DNA of 64,000 nucleotides, from positions 1 to 64,000 of the forward strand of contig NZ_AUKX01000008.1 of NCBI RefSeq assembly GCF_000424985.1, in the 5' to 3' direction. The notes beneath the pieces were generated by a model that saw only the letters and a program-made list of their open reading frames with translations, searched no databases and was not told the DNA's origin. A program made the translations under genes and the position numbers. How positions within the stretch are numbered: position 1 is the first letter of the stretch; each line of letters begins with the position of its first letter. Positions 9,701-16,946 of the stretch are shown here, in pieces. The stretch is from Arenibacter latericius DSM 15913. Its GTDB lineage: Bacteria > Bacteroidota > Bacteroidia > Flavobacteriales > Flavobacteriaceae.

Positions 9701-9972
9701 TAAATGCAGCCTTTGGCGTAGAAGGGGAACTCAGTGCTTTTGAGGGTAGTGATTGGCTATCATTTGAAGCAAAGGCTTCAGGCCTTGCAAAAGCAGAACT
9801 CATAAGTGTTGGTTGGCATGGAGACGACTTTAACTACCACCTTCTTAGGGAGGGGATTTGGATGGATTTTAGAGCTTCCATGTATATAGTTGTAATGTCT
9901 AAAAAACTAGAGACAAAGCCATATTATAAAAAAATTCAGCTGATGGAGCCTATTAACCATACTAATGAATAA
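6754..9972 (+). CDS. Large fibronectin-type (TANFOR-like) surface protein with divergent C-terminal module
   Basis: The 1072-residue protein has a signal segment (hydrophobic about 11-24, cleavage near YSQ at 33). Residues 34-170 resemble the N-terminal region of large Bacteroidota surface proteins annotated as TANFOR-domain proteins. Beta-sandwich repeats of fibronectin type III character follow at about 172-292 and 295-388. A further beta region runs to about 500. A strongly acidic, Asn/Ser/Thr-rich linker (about 505-590) then leads to an unrelated C-terminal half (about 600-1072) of unknown fold, rich in Lys, Ile and Gly. The DNA changes from GC-rich (32 of 60 bases at 7681-7740) to AT-rich (16 of 60 at 9301-9360), which suggests the C-terminal half was acquired or exchanged. 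It is probably surface-exposed. Function is unknown: adhesin, scaffold or effector carrier are all possible. Confidence 0.7.
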   Translation: MENDGIKLIRKILIILIISLGPLLGEQGNAYSQSFPVQVILQATPPPPIYFSEYADASTINSPLRVQLTLNDFQIANREVRLRVYFQGNGIKFRSNDMVVGTGPLFLEGGSPLVLTNVDLAPYFKFENITGISPNVYGKAIPEGAYQFCFEVLDATTGKQLSQKSCAVSVIFQNDPPFLVAPSNGSTVTETNPQNIIFQWTPRSINVTNVEYELSLVEIWDNVIDPQAAFLSSPPIFQTTTTGTTYIYGPGDPLLLSGKRYAWRVKSKAKQGTEEIGLFKNQGHSEIFSFTYAGNCELPMGLNHEVKGSTNANIIWEDLSTDVPEYTVRYRKKGKSNAWFISKTTTNQLTLWDLKAGTTYEYQLQKKCAVTGSDWSMVKQFTTFIVNNQASMYECGIVPNFSLTNKEPLPTITSGEQFTAGDFPITLTKVSGENGRFSGQGYVTIPYLNSIKVAVKFTNVLINTEHQLAEGMVITKYDREMKNILDVDAAIDVVTDAYDAVADLGDTVDNILRDVFGEESDDTESKVEEEFVNNSEPNSNYEGGTTTIDKQVEAIIPGQDNSAISDIETNNNLDSTAENLDTSHTTSYASDNPIKTDLKQALISYKVNRYKDGDIIDVAYRKNLDNQSFEVLNIPEDAKIVWSTHANIKDSISDNWVGNGTGINLDLFEYETIILEAKYWSPASTYPDGEPNNIRVGIRVIKKQFELKELYARHSKRRLAKSGQKLYLLNKVANKDTSKNKTIAYSITTDIKIRENNIGDLSLQWYYGKSDLHPKNKAKINIERKINLNDDKTNTTVRAGYPIGESKSIDIVWVDPDYQKFGLTLKSSSNPIIKKALEATEMTKRASKFFDKIPFIKKAKSKGAFQEGKISWYFDIIPFEVEKINKEESNSRFYYTEKKVRGGFKAGLKGETTIWTWGVPYDKLPIPKWAIKEIKDVLTAEINVVAKADVTGSLIAETTEKKTVGSEKWQFVSKNINPASLALNAAFGVEGELSAFEGSDWLSFEAKASGLAKAELISVGWHGDDFNYHLLREGIWMDFRASMYIVVMSKKLETKPYYKKIQLMEPINHTNE

Positions 9973-10017
9973 ATAGTACAGTGCTATATTTTTAACCCCT
10001 CATAAAACAAACCATAT

Positions 10018-11235
10018 ATGAAAATTAGATTCATACTCCTAGCTGTTTTAATATACACCTTCCCTGGCAATGCGCAAAAAGATAATCTTGGCGTAGTGGT
10101 AGAATACAGTATTCCAATTGATGTTGCCTTTAGCGTATATGACCCACCCTTGCGAATCAATCAGGTTAATATTCAGAGCGATATTGATTATTCAAATATA
10201 CAAGGGCTTTTGCAGTCGTTTTTGTCCGCATCCAATATGGAGTGGGCTTTGAGCGATTATTTAGATGTAAACGCGACTACCTCCCGTGATGAAGCACATT
10301 TTGAAGCCGTAAAGAATACAGATGTAGAAAAAAATTATATCCAACTAGAAACTGCCTATCAATTTAGGTATGAAAATAGAATGATGGCCTATATAAAATA
10401 TTCATTTATTATGGACAAAGTGCCATTTCCCCTTATCGGGATGATGTCTGCAGAATTCTCCAATAATCGATGGTATATAAGTACTCTTTTAAACCAGGAA
10501 GATGTATTCACCGTACTTACCAATTTAGAGTCATCCGTCTTAAAAGAATTATTTTCGGGCGTAAGTGACGACAATTTAGTTGAGGACATTATTACAACAA
10601 CACATCGCAATGGTTATTTTGATATGTTTAAGATAGGCCAAATTTATTCTGAATTAAATGCCGATTCTCCTATCAAAGAGAAGATAATGGATAAAAGGTT
10701 GCTAATAAGAGGGTATGAATTTCTAAACGCCACTACCTCCTCCGTAGCGGAAACATCAACCCACAAAATTCTTCATCCATTTGTTCTAGATCAAGCAATA
10801 TTCTCGGAATATTCAAATAAAGATAAAGGGGTAAGTAACGATGAAAGTGGTCAAAATGATTATGAAAATCAGCCTGAAGCGGTCCTATTAACAGACACCC
10901 CCATAGATCTGATACATAAATTTGAGTTTATTTCCGGAGGAAAAACTTTCTATATAATTAAATACATAGATCAAGACACCAAAGCAGTTTTAATTGATAA
11001 TGACAACGGGAATTTTGTAATAAATACTTCTGATCAATTTAGCGCATGGGTTAACTTTCTAGGAAAGATTAAATCTGATGTATTTATATCTCTTTTTAAC
11101 AATGCACCGCAAGACGCTACCCTTCAAGAAATCATCAACTCTTTTGGCAAAGAAGATGGTGGAATTAATCTGGATTTAGTGGTAGATTACTTTGAACAAA
11201 ACAGTGCGGACCTTAACAGCTATTTTGATAATTAA
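10018..11235 (+). CDS. Secreted protein of unknown function, 405 aa
   Basis: The ATG at 10018 opens a signal peptide of about 19 residues ending at GNAQ, so the product is exported. The rest is acidic and mixed alpha/beta with no recognised domain. A segment near residues 100-165 is beta-rich and aromatic. A later asparagine- and aspartate-rich stretch (about 272-285) looks like a linker to a C-terminal domain of about 110 residues. It follows the large fibronectin-type gene by 45 bp and shares the AT-rich composition of that gene's 3' half. The two may have arrived together, and a partner or protector role is an inference. A strong terminator follows at 11268. Confidence 0.6.
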   Translation: MKIRFILLAVLIYTFPGNAQKDNLGVVVEYSIPIDVAFSVYDPPLRINQVNIQSDIDYSNIQGLLQSFLSASNMEWALSDYLDVNATTSRDEAHFEAVKNTDVEKNYIQLETAYQFRYENRMMAYIKYSFIMDKVPFPLIGMMSAEFSNNRWYISTLLNQEDVFTVLTNLESSVLKELFSGVSDDNLVEDIITTTHRNGYFDMFKIGQIYSELNADSPIKEKIMDKRLLIRGYEFLNATTSSVAETSTHKILHPFVLDQAIFSEYSNKDKGVSNDESGQNDYENQPEAVLLTDTPIDLIHKFEFISGGKTFYIIKYIDQDTKAVLIDNDNGNFVINTSDQFSAWVNFLGKIKSDVFISLFNNAPQDATLQEIINSFGKEDGGINLDLVVDYFEQNSADLNSYFDN

Positions 11236-11267
11236 GAAATACTTCGCAAGTATAAAAACAATAAAAG

Positions 11268-11298
11268 AAATCCCGTGAATGCTATCTTCACGGGATTT
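11268..11298. terminator. Bidirectional terminator between convergent genes
   Basis: A perfect 12-bp inverted repeat, aaatcccgtgaa and ttcacgggattt, surrounds a 7-base loop and is flanked by A- and T-rich runs. It lies between the secreted-protein gene on the plus strand and the stress-protein gene on the minus strand and can serve both. Confidence 0.85.
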
Positions 11299-11336
11299 TC
11301 TATGTGTTAGCTACAGAAATATTAGCCTAAAATTTC

Positions 11337-12158
11337 CTATAATTTAAAAGTCATTACCGGTGTCTTGGAACGATTGGCAAGATCTTCCCCAATACTTCCC
11401 ATAAAAAAATGGTTAATTCCTTTTCTACCGTGGGTGGGTAGTCCAATAATATCGGCACTTCTACTTTCTCCAAACGATAATATCCCTCTTTCTACAGAAT
11501 AGTCATTAAATATCTCTACCTCTAAACTTACCTTTGCCTCGTGTAAAAACTTATTTATCTTTATAAAGGCATCTTTTGTACTTAAGAAATTGTCTCCAGG
11601 AGTATTTACATACACCATTATCAATTCTGCCGCTAGCTTATCTGTCAAAGCTTTCGCTTTATGGAATGCAGGTAGGTTCTCCTCTTCAAAGTCGCAAGCA
11701 AAAACAAATCTTCTTACCTCAAAGTCTACAATTTCATCTTTAATCACTAGTACAGGAACATTGGCATTTCTTACCATTTTTTCTGCATTAGAGCCCACAA
11801 ACAACCCTTTTATTCCAGACGCTCCATGAGAACCCATAATTATTAAATCTGCATTATGCTTTTCTGCAATGGCATTCACCTCACTATATACCTTATGCCG
11901 TTTTACAATAGGGGTTAGCTTTATCCCGTTTAAGTAGGGCTTGTCTAAAAATTCTTCGAATTGCTTTTCGGCATACCTCATCAAGAAAACCGCCTGTTGC
12001 TGAACCACATCTTCATTACTGGTCATCCAAGAATCGGACATTTCTAGCATGTGAAGTACAAAAATCTCTGATCCAAATTTCTTAGCAATAGACGCCGCTG
12101 TTTTAAGGGCGACTTCCGATGTTTCAGAAAAATCGACTGGTACAATAATTTTTTTCAT
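11337..12158 (-). CDS. Universal stress protein with two tandem Usp domains
   Basis: The 273-residue cytoplasmic protein carries two Usp folds. The first begins MKKIIVPVDFSE and ends with the nucleotide-binding signature GSHGASGIKGLFVGS near residues 113-127. The second (about 150-273) ends with the similar GLPTHGRKGINHFFMGS. Both keep the G-x2-G-x9-G(S/T) pattern of ATP-binding Usp proteins. It starts 43 bp after the end of hemN on the same strand, so it is likely in the same transcript. That would link it to low-oxygen conditions, which is common for tandem Usp proteins of Bacteroidota. The substrate and partner are unknown. Confidence 0.9.
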   Translation of the reverse strand: MKKIIVPVDFSETSEVALKTAASIAKKFGSEIFVLHMLEMSDSWMTSNEDVVQQQAVFLMRYAEKQFEEFLDKPYLNGIKLTPIVKRHKVYSEVNAIAEKHNADLIIMGSHGASGIKGLFVGSNAEKMVRNANVPVLVIKDEIVDFEVRRFVFACDFEEENLPAFHKAKALTDKLAAELIMVYVNTPGDNFLSTKDAFIKINKFLHEAKVSLEVEIFNDYSVERGILSFGESRSADIIGLPTHGRKGINHFFMGSIGEDLANRSKTPVMTFKL

Positions 12159-12201
12159 AATGGCATAATTTTAAAATTCACTAATTATATGATGGGTTTC
12201 C

Positions 12202-13563
12202 TTAAATAGTCATAGAAAACAATCTAGTCTCCGGGGCTTTTCTATGTAGTAACAAATCAAAAGCCATACTAATATTACGTATAAATGGCCTCCCTTTCTC
12301 TGTAACCTCAATTTGGTTATCTTCTATTATGACGAGTCCATCCTTCTCCATTTCAATTAATCTATCCCGAACCTGAGGCAGTTCTGGAAATACGTTATCG
12401 TTGATTTGCAGGTCTGTTTTAAACCTACACATTAAATCTAAGATATGCTTGCGAACCATCTTATCTTCCTTGGTTAGAATATGTCCCTTAAAAATAGGGA
12501 TAATATTATTCTCTATAAGGTGGTCGTATTCCTCTATACTTTTTACGTTTTGAGCAAAACTATCCCAGCTATCGCTGATACTAGATACTCCCAACCCAAT
12601 CATCACCTGAGTTTTAGAAGCGGTATAGCCCATAAAATTTCTATGAAGACTCCCATTCTCCATGGCTTTGTACAAGCTATCAGAAGTTAACGCAAAGTGG
12701 TCCATACCAATCTCATAATACCCCACTTGAGCCAAAAGCTCTTTTCCTTTCTCATATTGTTTCCGTTTTTCATCTGCCGTAGGTAGATCGGCATCTTGGA
12801 AACCCCTTTGTCCGTTCCCTTTTAACCAAGGCACATGGGCATAACTATAAAATGCCAAACGATCTGGCATTAATTCCTTGGTCCGCATTATAGTCTCTTC
12901 TACATGAGCCTGGGTCTGAAAAGGCAATCCAAATATAATATCATGACTTACAGAAGTGTATCCAATTTCCCTAGCCCATTCCGTAACGTTTTTCACATTC
13001 TCGAAAGGCTGAATTCTATGAATTGCAATCTGCACTTTCATATTATAATCCTGCACCCCATAACTAACTCTCCTAAACCCAACATCGTATAGAGCTTGTA
13101 AATGCTCCTTAGTGGTATTATTGGGATGCCCCTCAAAACTAAACTCATAATTTTCAGCTCTTTCCGCAGTTCTAAAAATCCCTTTAATTAATCGGGTTAA
13201 ATTTTCGGGTGAGAAAAATGTTGGCGTCCCACCTCCCAAATGAAGTTCTTTTATTTTGGGTTTCTCTGGCAACAAATCACAATAAAGCTGCCATTCCTTT
13301 AAGACATTGCTTATATAAGGACTTTCAACTTCATGCCGTTTGGTAATCCGCTTATGACACCCACAAAAAGTACATAGACTTTCACAGAAAGGTAAATGGA
13401 TATACAAACTGATTCCTTCTGATTCATTACTCTTTATAAAACTATTGATTAGTGTAGATTTCCACTGCTTCCCCGAAAAACTTCCTAAGTCCCAATACGG
13501 CACTGTTGGGTAACTGGTATAACGGGGTCCCGGGATATTGTATTTCTGAATTAAATTGGCCAT
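12202..13563 (-). CDS. hemN: Oxygen-independent coproporphyrinogen III oxidase
   Basis: This radical-SAM enzyme decarboxylates coproporphyrinogen III to protoporphyrinogen IX without oxygen, in haem biosynthesis. The 453-residue protein has the CxxxCxxC iron-sulfur motif at Cys60, Cys64 and Cys67 (HLPFCESLCTFCGCH). It also has the SAM-binding GGGTP and the family N-terminus with GPRYTSYPT (residues 12-20). The length is typical for true HemN. The C-terminal HemN domain (about 370-453) is present. A universal stress gene follows closely. An FNR-type box upstream suggests anaerobic induction. Confidence 0.95.
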   Translation of the reverse strand: MANLIQKYNIPGPRYTSYPTVPYWDLGSFSGKQWKSTLINSFIKSNESEGISLYIHLPFCESLCTFCGCHKRITKRHEVESPYISNVLKEWQLYCDLLPEKPKIKELHLGGGTPTFFSPENLTRLIKGIFRTAERAENYEFSFEGHPNNTTKEHLQALYDVGFRRVSYGVQDYNMKVQIAIHRIQPFENVKNVTEWAREIGYTSVSHDIIFGLPFQTQAHVEETIMRTKELMPDRLAFYSYAHVPWLKGNGQRGFQDADLPTADEKRKQYEKGKELLAQVGYYEIGMDHFALTSDSLYKAMENGSLHRNFMGYTASKTQVMIGLGVSSISDSWDSFAQNVKSIEEYDHLIENNIIPIFKGHILTKEDKMVRKHILDLMCRFKTDLQINDNVFPELPQVRDRLIEMEKDGLVIIEDNQIEVTEKGRPFIRNISMAFDLLLHRKAPETRLFSMTI

Positions 13564-13588
13564 GACTTAATAATTGTGAATGATTTAT

Positions 13589-13631
13589 CAAAATTACTAT
13601 CCTAGCCTCACTTAAAATATGATGCTTATCA
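13589..13631 (-). promoter_or_regulatory. hemN promoter: -7 element and FNR-like operator
   Basis: On the minus strand the -7 element TAATTTTG (plus-strand 13589-13596) fits the Bacteroidota TAnnTTTG pattern and predicts a start near 13584. Upstream, TGATgcttATCA at 13620-13631 is the TGAT-N4-ATCA palindrome used by FNR/CRP-type regulators. Its centre lies about 41.5 bases before the inferred start, the classical activator position. The start site is inferred, not mapped. Confidence 0.6.
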
Positions 13632-13743
13632 GGTTTAACCATCTCCAGCAACTCCCAAGAAGCATCATAAGGTTATAAAAGCGCTTTTCTTATTGAAATT
13701 CCTTATATAAATCTTTCCACTCTTTAATTTATTTTTTAATCCA

Positions 13744-13751
13744 TATTTTTG
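13744..13751 (+). promoter_or_regulatory. Promoter -7 element of the nucleotidyltransferase gene
   Basis: TATTTTTG fits the Bacteroidota TAnnTTTG -7 consensus and lies 22 bp before the ATG at 13774. No clear -33 TTG was found at the usual spacing. Confidence 0.45.
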
Positions 13752-13773
13752 CAGTCTTAAAAAACAACGGATT

Positions 13774-14664
13774 ATGACATTACTTTTAATGGCCGCAGGA
13801 AGTGGCAGCCGATACGGGAAACTTAAACAATTTGATGACTTAGGGCCAAAAGGCGAATTCTTAATGGAATTCAGTATCTATGATGCCATAAAAAATGACT
13901 TTGAGCATATTGTCGCTATAACAAAAAGAGAAAATGTAGATTATCTTAAAGAACATCTTTCTCAGAGATTACCTAAAAATATTAAGATAGATGTCCTTGC
14001 ACAAGAATTAGACGATCTTCCTGAAGGAGTTACCTATTCTGGAGAGCGCGCAAAACCTTGGGGAACTGCACATGCTGTATGGACTGCCAGAAATGTAATT
14101 GATGGTCCATTTGCCATTATCAATGCTGATGATTATTACGGGCAAAATGCTTTTAAAAGTGCAGCTGATTTTATAAAATCTAATAAGAGTGATTCTACTT
14201 ACGGGTTAGTAGCCTATACCCTAAAAAATACATTATCAGAACACGGATCAGTATCTAGAGGGGTTTGTAATTCTGAGAACAACAAACTAACTTCTATTCA
14301 CGAGTATATTCAAATAGAGAAAAACGGAGATACTATCAAGGATTTGGATAGTGGGGCCGAATTTACTGGAGAAGAGTTAGCTAGTATGAACTTCTGGGTT
14401 TGTCAACCTTCTATATTCCCTTTTATCACAGGATATTTAACAGATTTTATAAAGAATAACGACAATATCGCAAAAGGAGAAATATACCTTCCCTTCGCTA
14501 TTAAGGAAATGATAGGTCAAGACCTTATAGATGTGGATGTACTTCCATCTAAAAGTCAGTGGTTTGGTGTTACTTATGCAAGCGACAAAGATACTGCCGT
14601 TGCTGAGTTACAGAAAATGACGGACAATAATGAATATCCTTCCCCAGTATGGGATAACATCTAG
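13774..14664 (+). CDS. Sugar-phosphate nucleotidyltransferase
   Basis: The protein (296 residues) begins MTLLLMAAGSGSRYGKLKQ, the G-x-G-x-R nucleotide-binding loop of NTP-transferases that make NDP-sugars from sugar 1-phosphates. An acidic NADDYY segment around residue 112 supplies the usual metal-binding aspartate. It is a compact form without a hexapeptide acyltransferase tail. The next gene, 12 bp away, is a small-molecule kinase. A kinase that makes a sugar 1-phosphate followed by a nucleotidyltransferase would give an NDP-sugar salvage route. The sugar is not identified; GlcNAc/GalNAc-type hexosamine is a guess based on NahK-like kinases. Confidence 0.8.
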   Translation: MTLLLMAAGSGSRYGKLKQFDDLGPKGEFLMEFSIYDAIKNDFEHIVAITKRENVDYLKEHLSQRLPKNIKIDVLAQELDDLPEGVTYSGERAKPWGTAHAVWTARNVIDGPFAIINADDYYGQNAFKSAADFIKSNKSDSTYGLVAYTLKNTLSEHGSVSRGVCNSENNKLTSIHEYIQIEKNGDTIKDLDSGAEFTGEELASMNFWVCQPSIFPFITGYLTDFIKNNDNIAKGEIYLPFAIKEMIGQDLIDVDVLPSKSQWFGVTYASDKDTAVAELQKMTDNNEYPSPVWDNI

Positions 14665-14676
14665 AACTTATAGTTG

Positions 14677-15756
14677 ATGATCGCAGACAAGGCTAGCATG
14701 CTCAACAACATATTGGGCAAATTTAAAATAGAGCAGAAAACCTATCAATTTCAAGAAATTACCCAAGGATATATCAATGATACCTACCTGGTGCTAGACC
14801 AGAGCGGTCCACTGTATATTCTACAAAGGGTAAACCGCAATGTCTTTAAGGATATAAAGGGACTGATGGGAAATATTGCAAACGCCTTTAATTTCCTCAT
14901 TGATACGGAATATACTCCTATTTCCCTGATAAGGACCCAAGAGGACGACACCTATTTTGAGGAAGAAGAGAAGGGGTATTGGAGATTGATGACTTATATT
15001 AATAATACCACCGCCTATGATAATGCTACCAACGTTAGCATTGCCCATGAGGCTGGTAAGGTGGTTGGTAAATTTCATCAGCTTTTAGCCAAAGCACCTA
15101 TAGAGAACTATGTGGATACTATTCCACAGTTTCATGATCTTTCTCTACGAGAAGAGCAGTTTAATGATTCTTTAGAAACTGCAAATCCCGAAAAATTAGA
15201 GGTTTCTAAATCTTCTATAGCTTTCGCTAAAGCCACCTTGGAGAAATTAAAAGTAATTAACAACTCCAAATTACCCTTGCGTGTCTGTCATAACGACACA
15301 AAGTTAAATAACATCCTTTTTTCCAAGGAGAGTAATAAGGCTTTGTGCTTAATTGATCTGGATACCGTGATGAAGGGATATTTTTATTATGATTTTGGCG
15401 ATGCTATACGAACTGTTGCCAACCAGGCCATTGAAGATGAGCAGGATCATAGTAAAATCACTTTTAAGCGTCCCCTGTTTGAAGCATTTGTTGATGGTCT
15501 AGAGGCAAATGGCCCCTTCTTATACCAAGAAGAATTAGATACCTTGGCATGGGGTGCTGTTTTCATGCCCTTTATCCACGGACTTAGAGCGTTAACAGAT
15601 TATTTAAACAACAACATATATTACAAGGTATCCTATGAAAATCAAAACCTGGATCGCTGTCTAAGTTTGTTCCATTTTACAAATATGGCCTTGCAGGAAA
15701 TAGATTTTATGGAAGAAGTGATCAAGCAAAAGCTAACCCCTTTAGGCAGGTCATAA
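14677..15756 (+). CDS. APH-fold sugar kinase, NahK-like
   Basis: This is a kinase of the aminoglycoside/choline-kinase fold, about 359 residues. The catalytic loop appears as CHNDTKLNNILF (Asp and Asn in the HxDxxxxN pattern, near residue 207) and the metal-binding LIDLDT about 25 residues later. N-acetylhexosamine 1-kinases and homoserine kinase-like enzymes share this layout. The pairing with a nucleotidyltransferase favours a sugar 1-kinase. An ATG three bases after a TTG is used as start. It ends 7 bp from the convergent LacI gene with no room for a separate terminator. Confidence 0.7.
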   Translation: MIADKASMLNNILGKFKIEQKTYQFQEITQGYINDTYLVLDQSGPLYILQRVNRNVFKDIKGLMGNIANAFNFLIDTEYTPISLIRTQEDDTYFEEEEKGYWRLMTYINNTTAYDNATNVSIAHEAGKVVGKFHQLLAKAPIENYVDTIPQFHDLSLREEQFNDSLETANPEKLEVSKSSIAFAKATLEKLKVINNSKLPLRVCHNDTKLNNILFSKESNKALCLIDLDTVMKGYFYYDFGDAIRTVANQAIEDEQDHSKITFKRPLFEAFVDGLEANGPFLYQEELDTLAWGAVFMPFIHGLRALTDYLNNNIYYKVSYENQNLDRCLSLFHFTNMALQEIDFMEEVIKQKLTPLGRS

Positions 15757-15763
15757 TCAGACT

Positions 15764-16789
15764 TTAATGGTCTAGGCTTTTTTTGGTTGAATTACGCATT
15801 ACCAAACTTGTTTTGATAGTTAGGGTGGAGAATTCCTTAACGGATTTATCTTCCATCCTATCTATCAATTTATTTGCTGCTGCCTCCCCAAGATAGGTTC
15901 CATGCTGACTTACTGTAGTAAGAGTAGGGGTTACATAGCGTGATAGTTTGCCGTTGGTAAAGCCTATAATAGAAATATCCTCTGGCACCTTATATCCTCT
16001 ATTCTTAACTATTCTTAAAACCTCAACCGCGGTGATCTCGTCCAAAGCCATTATCGCATCTACCTTTTTATAATTTAATAAAAAGGACAGCATTAGCTCC
16101 AAGTCGTCCTTCTTTCCAAGACGAATCACCAATTTATCATCATAAGGTATTTTGGCTTCATGCAACGCCTTTTTATACCCTTCTACTCGGAGTCTACCTA
16201 CACTAGAATGATCAATAGCCGTAACCACTGCCACGGTAGAACACCCTGTGCTTAAAAAATAACTGGTAGTCTTATATCCAGCTTCATAATCATCTACTAC
16301 CACCTTATCACATTCAATTTCACTAGATACCCTATCGAACATTACTAAGGGAGTCCGCTCATCAATCAAATTCTGAAAATGGTCTATTTTATTTTTAAAT
16401 TGCGTTTCCTCTGCCATGGAAATGATGATCCCATCAACAGTACCACCCCCTAAAAACTCCAAGGTTTTCACCTCTTTATCGTAAGACTCGTCACTGATAC
16501 AACTCAACAAATTATATCCTCTTTCATTAGCAACTTTTTCTATTCCTGAAAAGACCTGCGTGAAAAAATAATTCAGGATATTGGGCACTACTACGCCAAT
16601 AGTCTTTGTCTTCTTCTGCCTTAAGTTTAAAGCTAGTTTATTGGGCCTATATTTATTTTCTTTGGCGTAATGCTGAATCTTAGCTTTTAGTTCATCGCTT
16701 ATTTCATGACTGTCATTTATGGCCTTGGATACTGTAGGTACAGAAACGTTAAATACTTGGGCTATCTTTTTTAAGGTTATTTTATTCAT
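15764..16789 (-). CDS. LacI family regulator, probable xylose regulator
   Basis: The 341-residue protein has the LacI helix-turn-helix at residues 4-25 (ITLKKIAQVFNVSVPTVSKA). A hinge helix follows, then a periplasmic-binding-protein-like sensor domain from about residue 62 (TIGVVVPNIL). It lies 157 bp downstream of xylA on the same strand, so control of the xylose genes is the natural inference. A LacI-type palindrome upstream of xylB (19975-19988) is a candidate operator. The effector might be xylose or another sugar; the sequence does not decide this. Confidence 0.85.
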   Translation of the reverse strand: MNKITLKKIAQVFNVSVPTVSKAINDSHEISDELKAKIQHYAKENKYRPNKLALNLRQKKTKTIGVVVPNILNYFFTQVFSGIEKVANERGYNLLSCISDESYDKEVKTLEFLGGGTVDGIIISMAEETQFKNKIDHFQNLIDERTPLVMFDRVSSEIECDKVVVDDYEAGYKTTSYFLSTGCSTVAVVTAIDHSSVGRLRVEGYKKALHEAKIPYDDKLVIRLGKKDDLELMLSFLLNYKKVDAIMALDEITAVEVLRIVKNRGYKVPEDISIIGFTNGKLSRYVTPTLTTVSQHGTYLGEAAANKLIDRMEDKSVKEFSTLTIKTSLVMRNSTKKSLDH

Positions 16790-16871
16790 AGTCCTACAAT
16801 ATAGCCCTAATTAAAGTTAACACTAAACATAGATATAATATTGATTCATGGTCACGCAACAATCCCTCCGT

Positions 16872-16916
16872 CTTCGCTAAGGCGAAGCCACCTCCCCTTA
16901 ACCAAAGAGAGGTGGC
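16872..16916. repeat. REP-like palindromic intergenic element
   Basis: Two hairpins stand side by side, sharing one base: cttcgc/gcgaag (16872-16877 with 16882-16887) and gccacctc/gaggtggc (16887-16894 with 16909-16916). It is GC-richer than the flanks and lacks a T-run, so it does not look like an ordinary terminator. Similar short palindromes are, from memory, scattered through flavobacterial genomes. Only one copy is seen here. Confidence 0.5.
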
Positions 16917-16946
16917 AAAGTCCATAATAATTTTAAATACTAATCT

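Noticed and set aside
8550-9972. C-terminal half of the fibronectin-type protein as a toxin domain
   Set aside because: No nuclease, deaminase, peptidase or pore motif could be seen, so a toxin label is not supported; only the module-swap idea is kept as a finding.
13442-13651. Alternative start region for hemN in another frame
   Set aside because: The frame overlaps the real hemN start and crosses the promoter and FNR-like box; it carries no domain.
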